Positions 7,240 through 15,939 of a stretch of DNA of 19,957 nt are shown piece after piece. Origin of the DNA: Proteobacteria bacterium UBA5122 (GTDB lineage: Bacteria; Pseudomonadota; Gammaproteobacteria; Tenderiales; Tenderiaceae); the NCBI GenBank assembly GCA_002415485.1, contig DHYU01000002.1, positions 17,206-37,162 on the forward strand, given 5' to 3'. The notes under the pieces were generated by a model. The model did not search any database, was not told the origin of the DNA, and worked only from the letters and a program-made list of their open reading frames with translations. Positions within the stretch are counted from its first letter, which is position 1; each line of letters starts with the position of its first letter. The translations under genes were made by a program, and so were the position numbers.

Positions 7240-8261
7240 CCATTCTTTTGGTTAGTGTAAAAATTTAACAGGGCTGGCGCGATATCGTTTAGGGGCAATA
7301 TTTCAACTGCCGCACCAATTTGCGCCGCCGCCTTGGGCATACCATACACAGTACTGGTTGCCTCGTCTTGAGCAATAGTATGACCACCTTTGTCCCGTAA
7401 CTGCAACAAACCTTGCGCCCCATCTCTCCCCATGCCGGTCAGCAAGACACCAACAACGGAGTGATTCCAGTGTTGAACGACACTATCAAAAAACACATCA
7501 ACAGAAGGCCTATAAGGCATTTCACGCGGATGTGGCGTATAACTTAGCCGATGTGAAGCAGTTAATATCAAATGATCGCCTGATCCGGCCACCAGCACCC
7601 GCCCAGCCAACAACTCATCACCTTCTTTGGCCAAACGGACATCCAGCGCGCATTGTGAATCAAGCCAACGCGCCAACTCTTGTGAAAAGTTAGGATCCAC
7701 ATGCTGCACAATCACCACCGGCGATGAAAAATCCGCTGGCAATTTAGATAGCACCGTCGACAAGGCCTGCGGCCCACCTGAAGATGCCCCAATTGCAACC
7801 AAACCGCGCCCCGATGCAGCAGGCGGCGCCATAGCATAAGACGCAACGTGATGACCTGGCTTATTTGTTTGTCTCAATAACTTTTCAATAGTGCCAATTT
7901 TTGCCAGAAGCTCGTCACAACCTTGGGCCTGACCATCCAGCCCTAAAACAGGGGTATTGACCGCATCCAGAGCACCAAAGCCCATCGCCTGAAAAACCTT
8001 GCTCGCATTACCACTCACGGTCGCCGTAACCACTAAAATCGCACAAGGAGATTGCTGCATGATTTTGCGCGTCGCCTCTACGCCGTCCATAACCGGCATA
8101 ATGAGATCCATTAAAATCAAATCAGGTGTATCACTCTGTGCACGCCAGACTGCCTCTGCCCCGTCACGCGCCAGCCAGGCGACCTGATGCTGCGACATGC
8201 TAATGACTCTGCGCACACCCTCTAGTGCCATGGGCGAATCATTGACAATTGCGACTCTCAT
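7224..8261 (-). CDS. wspF: Chemoreceptor glutamate methylesterase CheB, WspF-like
   Basis: CheB removes methyl groups from the receptor and provides adaptation; in Pseudomonas, loss of WspF locks the Wsp system on. The 345-residue protein has a receiver domain (1-120) with Asp52 in LILMDLIMPVMDG, and a C-terminal methylesterase domain (about 153-340). The catalytic triad is visible: Ser160 in AIGASSGGPQAL, His187 in VIVQHVDP and Asp280 in LLTGMGRDGAQG. The opening MRVAIVNDSPMALEGVRR is WspF-like. The start overlaps the stop of the cheA gene as ATGA, so translation is coupled. The interdomain linker (about 121-152) is longer and less conserved than the two domains. Confidence 0.95.
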   Translation of the reverse strand: MRVAIVNDSPMALEGVRRVISMSQHQVAWLARDGAEAVWRAQSDTPDLILMDLIMPVMDGVEATRKIMQQSPCAILVVTATVSGNASKVFQAMGFGALDAVNTPVLGLDGQAQGCDELLAKIGTIEKLLRQTNKPGHHVASYAMAPPAASGRGLVAIGASSGGPQALSTVLSKLPADFSSPVVIVQHVDPNFSQELARWLDSQCALDVRLAKEGDELLAGRVLVAGSGDHLILTASHRLSYTPHPREMPYRPSVDVFFDSVVQHWNHSVVGVLLTGMGRDGAQGLLQLRDKGGHTIAQDEATSTVYGMPKAAAQIGAAVEILPLNDIAPALLNFYTNQKNGCRVS

Positions 8262-11200
8262 TTTACTGCCTCACCAATTAAATCCATGACCGCCTCACGC
8301 AAGCTCTCATCATGAAAACTACCCTTGGTTAAATAATAATCAGCCCCGGCGTCCAATCCACGCATTCGATCTTCTTCCCGATCTTTATAAGACACCATCA
8401 TAATTGGAATGGAACGGAGCGCTGGATCCTGGCGTACTGTTTTTACCAGCTCAATACCATTCATGCGTGGCATATCAACATCCGTCACCAACAAATCGAA
8501 ATTCCCTCTGCGCAGGGCGTTGAGCCCATCAATGCCATCTACAGCCACCTCGACCTGATAGCCAATACGCTCGAGAAGTTTGCGCTCAACTTCACGCACG
8601 GTAATGGAATCATCAACCACCAGTATGCGTTTACGCACAATATATTCTTCGCTCTCGAGGGCGCTGACCTTGGCAATACGGGTGACTTTTAATACTTTCT
8701 CTATAGATCGAATCAGGTCATCCACATCTACAATCAACACAGGGGATCCATTCTCCATCAATGCTGCAGAACTTATATTCTGCACCTTGCCCAAGGCCTC
8801 AGGCATTACCTGCACAACCAGCTCCCGCTCCCCCAAGAACTTATCCACCACCATGCCATAATAATGATTCCGCTCATGAAGAATCACTACAGGCAAACGT
8901 CCTTCAATATCTATCTCCCCTGAAAATTCCAGAATATGGGCGGCCCCCACTAATCCCACACTCTTACCATTAACTGATATGAATTGAGTACCTTCTGCCT
9001 CACCTATCTGGTGGGCCTCCACATATAGAATCTTGTCTATTCTAGCCAGCGGGAAAGCATACGGTTCACCGGCAATCTCCGTGAGCAGCGCCGGAATCAC
9101 CGACAACGTCAAAGGCAGCTGCATATGAAACTTGGTACCGTACCCAAATTCAGAGATTGCACGCACACTGCCACGCATTTCCTGAACAGCCTCATGTACA
9201 ACATCCAGCCCCACACCTCGCCCAGAGATCTCACTCACAGTATCTCGTGTGCTAAAACTAGGCAGGAACAAAAACTCCAGCAACTCTGCCTCTGACAAAG
9301 AATCGCGCATGGACTCATCCACTAGCTTCTTCTCAACAACCTTCCTCCGCAAACGCTCCAGATCAATACCTCTACCATCATCACGAACAACAATCGATAA
9401 CATCCCTGAATGATGATAAGCCTCTAGCTGAATCGTCCCTTTTCTGGGCTTCCCTGCAGCCTCCCGTTCTTCAGGCATTTCGAGCCCATGATCAATGGCG
9501 TTACGAATTACATGATTAAGTGGTGCCTCAATCTTGTCGAGGATGTCTCGATCCACCATCGTCATTTCACCGACGATATTGAACTGAACCTCTTTACCCA
9601 GTGAACGTGAAATATCACGCACCATGCGAGGAAAACCATGCACACCATCACCAAATGGTCGCATTCGACTTTGAACAACCTCGCGATGCAGTCGTGACGA
9701 CAAATTAGTTGCCCGTCTATCATACGACTCCAGCTCTGCCAGTCTGTCCGCCATAATCTCGCGGCAAAATGACGCCTGTCTCTGCGCGTTACGCGCAAGT
9801 GACACGACATCTTCATGCACACGCGCCTCATCAAGCTTGTCGCGCAAGGCATCTATCAAGGTAATAAGATCAGTCTGCTGGCGCTTTAAGCGCTGCAAAG
9901 AATCGGCATACGGCAGCAGCCACCGAGATTCAACCAGGGCCTCACCCGCCAGCCCCATTAAACGATTAATACGTTCCGCACTGACGCGCAGCACTCGCTC
10001 TTTTTGCAACGGGAGCTTTGGAGATGCCGCAGATTTTGATTCAGCCTCTTTATTACCTTGGGACGTTAAAGCCACAGCTTCAGCTGCAACAACTGCTGGC
10101 AGTACCTGCGCAGCCGGCAGCTGAATCTTTTCTCCTTCAAGCACGGACTTGAGTGCCAACAACAACTGATCACGCTGACCTTTGTGCTCACTCAACCATA
10201 GAGAAACATCGCCTTGGATGCGTGATATATCGAAGATGGAATCCAGCCCACGCAATAGCACATCAATTGCATCAGGTGTTAAATTCAATTGAGCCTTTTG
10301 CGCGGCGACAAACACATCTTCCATGACATGAGCCAACTCAACGACCGCTTGCAAGCCGATTAATCGTGCGGCCCCCTTGATTGAATGGGCCGCCCGCATT
10401 AAGGATTCAAGCAATTCGGCAGACCCCGGAGACTGCTCCAAGGCCAACAAACCTTCACTCAGCACACTCCCTTGCTGCTCTACCTCAACGTTGAACAAAT
10501 CACGCATCGACATATCGGCAATATTGCCCAAACTAACCGATGACTCATGACTGGCTACCGGACTTTTATCAACAGTTTTCTTGCCATCAGAGTCTGCAAG
10601 CAAGGAAGATAGCCTCTCCATCAAGCCGGAGTATTTCTCATCACCCTTATCAAGCGGATCACCCTCGCCACCCTTCTTTCCGGCAAGCAAAAGCAAGTCA
10701 ACACCTTGCAATAAAACATCAATAGCGCCGGGTTCCAGCACAACCACTTGATTTTGTGCTGCGACAAACACATCTTCAATCACGTGAGCAAGACTCACCA
10801 CCGATTGCAACCCAACCAAACGGGCCGCCCCCTTGATCGAGTGCGCAGCCCGCATTAGAGGCTCTACCAGAGACAGGTCGTCACAACTTTCTTCCAGCGC
10901 CAACAACCCATCACTCAACACTCTACCCTGCTGATCCAGCTCAGCATAAAACAACTCCAACATAGACATATCAGCAATGGGCTTGTCGCCAGATTCACAG
11001 CCCTCATCACCAGCTTCTTTTGTCGCACTGGACACAGACAGATCTTTCTCTTGCGACTTTTTCTCCAGAGTCTTATCCAATCTCGCACAGACATCATTTT
11101 TTTGATTAATGTATTTTTCCTGCCACTCAGAGAGATCCCCCTCCCACGCGGCTACTCCTCGAATCAAATCCAGCCCAGCCAGGCAAACATCAATCGCATC

Positions 11201-11452
11201 TGAACTCAGGATTAATTGATTCTCTTGTGCAGCAACAAAACAATCTTCCATGCGATGGGCCAAATCTACAACGGGCGGGATATTTACTAAACGAGCAGCA
11301 CCTTTCAGTGAATGACTTGCACGCATCGCCATCTCTAAAAGTGAGCCGTCATCAGGTGTCTGTTCCAGTGACAATAACGCATCATTGAGCGTTGAGCCTT
11401 GCTGCTCAACCTCCATGCGAAAAAGATCCATCATTGATGCATCAGTCATCAC
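8258..11452 (-). CDS. wspE: Hybrid CheA-type histidine kinase with three HPt domains and a receiver, WspE-like
   Basis: This kinase autophosphorylates on an HPt histidine and passes phosphate to the WspR- and WspF-type receivers. The 1064 residues contain three HPt domains (about 5-100, 160-252 and 311-405) with phosphorylatable His47, His204 and His356, each in HSxKGAAR. A dimerisation region follows (about 485-620), then an ATPase domain with HVIRNAIDHGLE (647-658), DDGRGID (691-697) and SGRGVGLD (743-750). A CheW-like domain (about 785-925) and a receiver (about 943-1064) with Asp991 in TDVDMPRMNG complete it. Canonical WspE has a single HPt, so the tripling is unusual. The first codon is GTG; the second is ATG at 11449 and may be the true start. 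A GGGGGG run lies just upstream. The gene is AT-richer than the flanking housekeeping genes. Confidence 0.94.
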   Translation of the reverse strand: MMTDASMMDLFRMEVEQQGSTLNDALLSLEQTPDDGSLLEMAMRASHSLKGAARLVNIPPVVDLAHRMEDCFVAAQENQLILSSDAIDVCLAGLDLIRGVAAWEGDLSEWQEKYINQKNDVCARLDKTLEKKSQEKDLSVSSATKEAGDEGCESGDKPIADMSMLELFYAELDQQGRVLSDGLLALEESCDDLSLVEPLMRAAHSIKGAARLVGLQSVVSLAHVIEDVFVAAQNQVVVLEPGAIDVLLQGVDLLLLAGKKGGEGDPLDKGDEKYSGLMERLSSLLADSDGKKTVDKSPVASHESSVSLGNIADMSMRDLFNVEVEQQGSVLSEGLLALEQSPGSAELLESLMRAAHSIKGAARLIGLQAVVELAHVMEDVFVAAQKAQLNLTPDAIDVLLRGLDSIFDISRIQGDVSLWLSEHKGQRDQLLLALKSVLEGEKIQLPAAQVLPAVVAAEAVALTSQGNKEAESKSAASPKLPLQKERVLRVSAERINRLMGLAGEALVESRWLLPYADSLQRLKRQQTDLITLIDALRDKLDEARVHEDVVSLARNAQRQASFCREIMADRLAELESYDRRATNLSSRLHREVVQSRMRPFGDGVHGFPRMVRDISRSLGKEVQFNIVGEMTMVDRDILDKIEAPLNHVIRNAIDHGLEMPEEREAAGKPRKGTIQLEAYHHSGMLSIVVRDDGRGIDLERLRRKVVEKKLVDESMRDSLSEAELLEFLFLPSFSTRDTVSEISGRGVGLDVVHEAVQEMRGSVRAISEFGYGTKFHMQLPLTLSVIPALLTEIAGEPYAFPLARIDKILYVEAHQIGEAEGTQFISVNGKSVGLVGAAHILEFSGEIDIEGRLPVVILHERNHYYGMVVDKFLGERELVVQVMPEALGKVQNISSAALMENGSPVLIVDVDDLIRSIEKVLKVTRIAKVSALESEEYIVRKRILVVDDSITVREVERKLLERIGYQVEVAVDGIDGLNALRRGNFDLLVTDVDMPRMNGIELVKTVRQDPALRSIPIMMVSYKDREEDRMRGLDAGADYYLTKGSFHDESLREAVMDLIGEAVK
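10238..11440 (-). repeat. Three tandem HPt-coding repeats inside the wspE-like gene
   Basis: Three copies of an approximately 95-codon HPt unit lie at about 11440-11153, 10975-10697 and 10522-10238. Copies 2 and 3 share the lead-in IADMSM and the core LMRAAHSIKGAARL, and remain recognisably similar as DNA around the histidine codon (near 10845 and 10385). Copy 1 is more divergent (MAMRASHSLKGAARLV). Low-complexity linkers of about 55-60 residues separate the copies. The pattern points to an older duplication followed by a more recent one. Confidence 0.85.
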
Positions 11453-11464
11453 CCCCCCAAGCCA

Positions 11465-12145
11465 CTACAAAATCCCTCGCGTCAATGCTGGAAAGAGCAA
11501 ATCATGGTCTATCAGCCCCACATGCTTCCCTTCCCATTCAATTATCCCCTTAAGATAATGAACAGAGCAGTTAATTGAGGTCGCAGGTGCGTCTGAAATG
11601 TCTTCGCGTCTATAACGATGAACCCCTCTCACCTCGCTTACAGGAAATACATATCGCTGGCCATTTTGCGACACCACCATCATGCGTTCATATATACCCT
11701 TAACGACATTGGTACCTGATATTTCTCCACGAGTAACATTCAACAAGCGCCCTACAGAGACACATAATTGCAACTCCCCTCTCACATTTGTCAGCCCTTT
11801 CAGCACAGGACTCTTTCGATGCGGGACACGATGAATGGTTCTCATCGGAACCACTTCATCCAACAAATGTGTTGCCAATGCCAACCACTCATCTCCCAGA
11901 CGAAACAAAATCGCAGATTGCGTTCCAACGACTAATTCTTCTTTTGTTTCAGAGATAATTTCTCGCCAATCTTCAAGATATCCACGAGGAGCTTCACGCT
12001 CAAGCAACTGCCTGCCAGCGGCTGAAAACACATCACAATTGGCGCAATGAATAAACTCATCAAGCTTTGGACACGTTTTTTTCCCCTTGGCCCAAACGCC
12101 AATTCGGTTCCAGCAATCATCCACGGTAAGCGTTCTATCGGTCAT
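11465..12145 (-). CDS. wspD: CheW-type coupling protein with N-terminal cysteine cluster, WspD-like
   Basis: CheW-type adaptors link the receptor to the kinase. The 226-residue protein has a CheW domain at about 75-220 (LFRLGDEWLALATHLLDEV, VLKGLTNVRGELQLCVSV). Its N-terminal extension (1-70) begins DDCWNRIGVWAKGKKTCP and ends HCANCDVFSAAGRQLLERE. Four cysteines (11, 25, 34 and 37) form a compact cluster; this extension is characteristic of WspD-type CheW proteins. A metal or redox role for the cysteines is speculation. The start lies three bases after the cheR stop, and the gene ends 12 bases before the GTG of the cheA gene. This is the second of two CheW proteins in the operon. Confidence 0.92.
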   Translation of the reverse strand: MTDRTLTVDDCWNRIGVWAKGKKTCPKLDEFIHCANCDVFSAAGRQLLEREAPRGYLEDWREIISETKEELVVGTQSAILFRLGDEWLALATHLLDEVVPMRTIHRVPHRKSPVLKGLTNVRGELQLCVSVGRLLNVTRGEISGTNVVKGIYERMMVVSQNGQRYVFPVSEVRGVHRYRREDISDAPATSINCSVHYLKGIIEWEGKHVGLIDHDLLFPALTRGIL

Positions 12146-12148
12146 TCT

Positions 12149-13393
12149 CTATTCCAGCCTGTCCGCCACACGTTGCGCACGCAAACGATATTTCTCCGCA
12201 TGCTCAAACTTTCCCTGCCCCTCTAATAACGTGGCCATGTGGGTTAATGATTCGTAATGATTGGGATCAAGATATAGTGATTTGCGCAGACTTTTTTCGC
12301 CCTCCAACTCATTGCCTCGCGCCAACTGAATCAAGGCCAGAATATAATACGCCTCGCCACTATCTCGATATTTTTCCAGAAACTGCAGGCATAGGCGCTC
12401 TGCATTATCCAACTCTCCGCGATCCGCCATCTCCGAGATACCACTCAGCGAACACGGCGCGCCTTCCATGTCGACAACAGCATCACGAACGTCTTCTCTT
12501 GACAAGATCACCTTTCCAAGAAACCCTGGATGAATTGGTGATTCTTTATTATTCGCCACTGAGAATGATTGACGATCTATAACCGGTGTTTTTTTTCTAG
12601 CAGATTTTTGATAGGCAAATGCCCTGGGATACCTAACCGCTTCAAACAAATCCTTATCAATCCGCCCAGTCTCGGCATGTCCAAGAAATAACAGCCCACT
12701 CTCTTTTAACAACCCGTGTAGTTTTTTAAGAACACGCTGCTTTGTTTCAACATTAAAATAAATCAAAAGATTGCGGCAAAAAATGACGTGGTAATTTTGA
12801 CACGATGCAAGAAATTCGGACGACAGTATATTCCCCTGGCGAAATGTAACAGCAGCACGGACATCCGAGTGAATCTCATAACGCTCACCACTCACATCGA
12901 AATATCGCCGAATCATATTCTGCGAAACACCGCGAAATGAGTTAGGACCATAAACACCTGCCCTTGCACGCTCCAGCACCCTACCACTGATATCCATGGC
13001 ATCTATCTGCAGCCGCGACACTGGCAATCCGGATGCCAACAGACTCATCGCGATGGAGTATGGTTCTTCGCCGGTAGAACAAGGCACACTCAACACCCGT
13101 AGTTTTTCCATGTCTCCCAGGGGAATCACACCCTTGGCAATCGAATCCACGAGACATTTGAATGGTTCCCCATCACGAAAGAACCAGGTTTCCGGAATCG
13201 TCACCTCATCAACAAGTGCTTGCAACTCATCATGAGAGGAAGAAACTCGGGCGGCATAAGCCTCCAGCGAGTTAAGATTTAGAAAAGTCATGCGCAGCCT
13301 AATCGCACGCTCATAACTGGCCTGCCCGACCGAGTCGGGGTCCATTCCAGTCGCCATCACGATTTGGCGTTTAATCGCCTCCAGCGCCGACAT
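12149..13393 (-). CDS. wspC: CheR-type receptor methyltransferase with C-terminal TPR, WspC-like
   Basis: CheR methylates receptor glutamates using S-adenosylmethionine. From the chosen ATG the protein has 414 residues: an N-terminal helical domain (1-65), PETWFFR (67-73, the usual NETxFFR with Pro for Asn), the AdoMet loop LSVPCSTGEEPYS (101-113), and a Rossmann-type catalytic domain to about 265. A linker follows, then TPR-like helices at about 340-408 (SGEAYYILALIQLARGN). A C-terminal TPR is typical of WspC. I chose ATG 13393 because GGTGGGG precedes it and because the CheR N-terminal helix begins there. The reading frame continues upstream to a GTG at 13426, inside the preceding cheW gene. 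Either start overlaps the end of that gene, so translation is coupled. Confidence 0.93.
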   Translation of the reverse strand: MSALEAIKRQIVMATGMDPDSVGQASYERAIRLRMTFLNLNSLEAYAARVSSSHDELQALVDEVTIPETWFFRDGEPFKCLVDSIAKGVIPLGDMEKLRVLSVPCSTGEEPYSIAMSLLASGLPVSRLQIDAMDISGRVLERARAGVYGPNSFRGVSQNMIRRYFDVSGERYEIHSDVRAAVTFRQGNILSSEFLASCQNYHVIFCRNLLIYFNVETKQRVLKKLHGLLKESGLLFLGHAETGRIDKDLFEAVRYPRAFAYQKSARKKTPVIDRQSFSVANNKESPIHPGFLGKVILSREDVRDAVVDMEGAPCSLSGISEMADRGELDNAERLCLQFLEKYRDSGEAYYILALIQLARGNELEGEKSLRKSLYLDPNHYESLTHMATLLEGQGKFEHAEKYRLRAQRVADRLE

Positions 13394-13859
13394 TTTTTGC
13401 CCCACCATCGCCATTGTATTCAGCACAGTGATCCAAAATCCCTTTCACTTCTTTAGGCAAAATAGCCTTCACGTTAATCCGTTGAATCATCCCCTTATCA
13501 CTGAGTGCGACACCATCGACAAACGTCCCACACTCCGGGGAAATTGCATGTGGCAAGAACATGTCGTCCGCAACCTTCATTGCCTCAGTAACATTCTCTG
13601 CCAACAGGCCTAGCATACGGTCTGCACCGTATTTGATCATCACGACTCGACTACTCAAGACACGATTGCTTTTAGCACCAGATATCACCATCGAAAGATC
13701 AATAATAGGCACCACTACGCCTCGGTAATTCAGCAATCCCGCCACTAACTCCGGGGCCATGGGGATTTGCTGCAGAGGCACATTAGGCACAATTTCAACC
13801 ACGTCTTTGACATCGACGGCATATCTATCCTCACCCAGCCTGAACAATAAAACCATCAT
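13371..13859 (-). CDS. wspB: CheW-type coupling protein, WspB-like
   Basis: This 162-residue protein is almost entirely one CheW domain: VLLFRLGEDRYAVDVKDVVEIVPNV at the start, then VAGLLNYRGVVVPIIDLS and a glycine- and valine-rich beta-barrel to about residue 145. It should bridge the WspA-type receptor and the CheA-type kinase. Two consecutive ATG codons open the frame (13859 and 13856), with AGGG about ten bases upstream. It starts 14 bases after the receptor stop. Its 3' end overlaps the cheR start by 23 to 56 bases, depending on which cheR start is used. Confidence 0.92.
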   Translation of the reverse strand: MMVLLFRLGEDRYAVDVKDVVEIVPNVPLQQIPMAPELVAGLLNYRGVVVPIIDLSMVISGAKSNRVLSSRVVMIKYGADRMLGLLAENVTEAMKVADDMFLPHAISPECGTFVDGVALSDKGMIQRINVKAILPKEVKGILDHCAEYNGDGGAKNVGAGGD

Positions 13860-13873
13860 CGAATTCGGCCCTA

Positions 13874-15868
13874 TTAATAGTCAGATGAAGACACCTTGAA
13901 CTGTGACACGCCAGTTTGCAGACGGTAGGCCGCTTCATTCAGATGCTCAATGGAGGCGTGAGATTGACGCAGAGAATCTACCGTATGCTGTGCTGACTCA
14001 CTCAACTGAATGATCGCCTGCTTGATTTGTGCCGCGCCTTGCGACTGAAATTGCATCCCCTCGTGTACACTCTCGAAGCGGGGCGTCAAGGCTTGCACCT
14101 GATCAATAATCTCTGCCAGCTGACCACCAACCGAACTAACTTCATCTACTGAACGGCGTACCTCTTCAGTAAATTTCTCAACACTCATAACACCGGCCGT
14201 CACCGCTGCCTGCATCTCTTTGACCATCTGTTCGATATCCCAGGTCGCAACAGCGGTCTGGTCAGCCAGGCGACGAATTTCGGTCGCAACGACTGCGAAG
14301 CCCAAACCATATTCTCCCGCTTTTTCAGCCTCAATCGCCGCGTTCAATGACAGAAGATTGGTTTGATCCGCAACCTTGGTGATCGTCGTCACAACCGTAT
14401 TGATGTTACTCGCCTTCTCGTTCAGCACCTCGAGTTTGGCCGCAATCGAACTCGATGCTTCGACAACCTGATGCATTGTCGATTCCATACGTTGCAAACC
14501 TGTTTGCCCACTGACCGCTGACCGCGCAGTGCCTTCAGCCACATTCGCCACTTCATCCATAGTGTGCAAAAGTTCTTTTGCAGTTGCCGAAATTTCGGTT
14601 GCGGTTGTCACTACTTCATTAACGGTTGCCGCCTGTTCGGAAACTGTGGCCTCTTGCTCTTTCGAAGATGCGGCAATCTGAGTCGCAGATGAAGTCACTT
14701 GAATACCTGAACGCTGAACCTGGGCCACCAAGGCATTCAGACTATCGATCATGCCTTGGACACCTTGCGCCAATTGCCCAATGGCATCGTCTCCATGCAC
14801 ATTCACGCGCACGGTTAAATCACCCATTGCAGCCTTGGTTACAGCTCCCTGAATATGATCCACTTTGGTTTGCAGTTCTTCGACTGCGGCACGGCGTTCA
14901 TCAATCATGTCGGCCAGGCTATTGATCATTTTTTGCAGACCCACACCCAACTCGCCGATAGCGTCATCGCCATTGAAAGATACCTTTCCGGTCAAATCGC
15001 CTGCTGCGGCACGATTCACCACGTTCAGCAAGATATCTACCTTGTGACGCAGATCCTCCGCCACATCGTGTTCGCGCTGGGCACTTAGGTTAACCTTGTC
15101 CGCCATCGTATTGAACGCAGCGCCCAAACGCCCCAGTTCATCATCGCCGTTAACATCGGCGCGTATCTCCACATCACCTTCAGCGCGACGCGAGACAACA
15201 TTCATCAGGGCATCCAGGGGCGCATTTAACCAACGGCGCAGAAACAGGTTGATCACCACAATACCCATACAAAAGAACAACAAGTTGGTGAGTGCCTGGG
15301 TAATCATGCTGGTATTGATCTGGCTATCCAGCGAGGCCAGCGAATAGCTGATGCGGATCCCGCCGTTGACGGCCCCTGGCTGCACCTGGTGACATTGAAG
15401 GCAGTTCACACCACGAGTATTATCTGTAGCCACGAATGGACTTAACACCGTCAACACACGCCCCTCTGACGTATCCGTCACCTCAACGATCTCTTCACCA
15501 CTCAACACACGGTGATCAAGTTTATCGACGGGCCGCTCAGATGCGTAGCCTTCGCCATATTGTTTGATCACTGGCTCACCGCGAATCACATACGCATTCA
15601 CGACATTGGGCCGACTCAACATTTTGGTACGCAAGATCTCACGCTGATCCATGGTGCCCGTCAACATCATGGTATTTAAACCATCAAAATAGAGCGTGGT
15701 CATATCACGGGTACGATCGATTGCCTCCTGCAATACTCGCTCGCGCTCCTGATAAAACACAAAGGCCGTCACCACACCCACCACACACAAGAGGCCCGTG
15801 GCGACCACAATGTTGATTTTGGTGCGGATCGATAGATTGTTGAATGAAGAATGCTTGGCTGCTGCCAT
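13874..15868 (-). CDS. wspA: Methyl-accepting chemoreceptor with periplasmic haem-binding motif and three HAMP-like units, WspA-like
   Basis: This is the membrane receptor of the Wsp-type operon. From the chosen ATG it has 664 residues. TM1 is at about 17-38 and TM2 at about 190-210, with a periplasmic domain (39-189) between them. That domain holds CLQCH (156-160), the CXXCH signature for covalent c-type haem, followed by GGIRISYSLASLD. Three HAMP-like units (about 212-260, 275-323 and 333-383) lead into the signalling domain, whose hairpin tip is near EAEKAGEYGLGFAVVATEIRRLADQ (513-537). The tip and the following AVATWDIEQMVKEMQ resemble Pseudomonas WspA. There is no C-terminal NWETF pentapeptide. 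The start at 15868 has AAGGGA seven bases upstream; an in-frame ATG at 15925 would add 19 residues but lacks these features. The first gene of the operon. Confidence 0.93.
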   Translation of the reverse strand: MAAAKHSSFNNLSIRTKINIVVATGLLCVVGVVTAFVFYQERERVLQEAIDRTRDMTTLYFDGLNTMMLTGTMDQREILRTKMLSRPNVVNAYVIRGEPVIKQYGEGYASERPVDKLDHRVLSGEEIVEVTDTSEGRVLTVLSPFVATDNTRGVNCLQCHQVQPGAVNGGIRISYSLASLDSQINTSMITQALTNLLFFCMGIVVINLFLRRWLNAPLDALMNVVSRRAEGDVEIRADVNGDDELGRLGAAFNTMADKVNLSAQREHDVAEDLRHKVDILLNVVNRAAAGDLTGKVSFNGDDAIGELGVGLQKMINSLADMIDERRAAVEELQTKVDHIQGAVTKAAMGDLTVRVNVHGDDAIGQLAQGVQGMIDSLNALVAQVQRSGIQVTSSATQIAASSKEQEATVSEQAATVNEVVTTATEISATAKELLHTMDEVANVAEGTARSAVSGQTGLQRMESTMHQVVEASSSIAAKLEVLNEKASNINTVVTTITKVADQTNLLSLNAAIEAEKAGEYGLGFAVVATEIRRLADQTAVATWDIEQMVKEMQAAVTAGVMSVEKFTEEVRRSVDEVSSVGGQLAEIIDQVQALTPRFESVHEGMQFQSQGAAQIKQAIIQLSESAQHTVDSLRQSHASIEHLNEAAYRLQTGVSQFKVSSSDY
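15389..15403 (-). other. CXXCH c-type haem-binding motif in the WspA-like receptor
   Basis: These five codons encode Cys-Leu-Gln-Cys-His in the predicted periplasmic domain, between the two transmembrane segments. The periplasmic side is where cytochrome c maturation attaches haem, so the location is correct for a functional site. The residues that follow (QVQPGAVNGGIRISYSL) match the pattern seen after CXXCH in known haem-containing chemoreceptor and sensor-kinase domains. Haem attachment itself is inferred. Confidence 0.8.
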
Positions 15869-15939
15869 GTTGATATCCCTTCGCTGACAGTGATTGAGCC
15901 GGCTAAACCACCGGTGACGCTGCAAAAACCCTGCTGCAA

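Noticed and set aside
15869..15925. Upstream in-frame ATG at 15925 for the receptor gene.
   Set aside because: It would put a polar His/Arg-rich stretch before the usual short N-terminal segment, while the ATG at 15868 has a good ribosome binding site.
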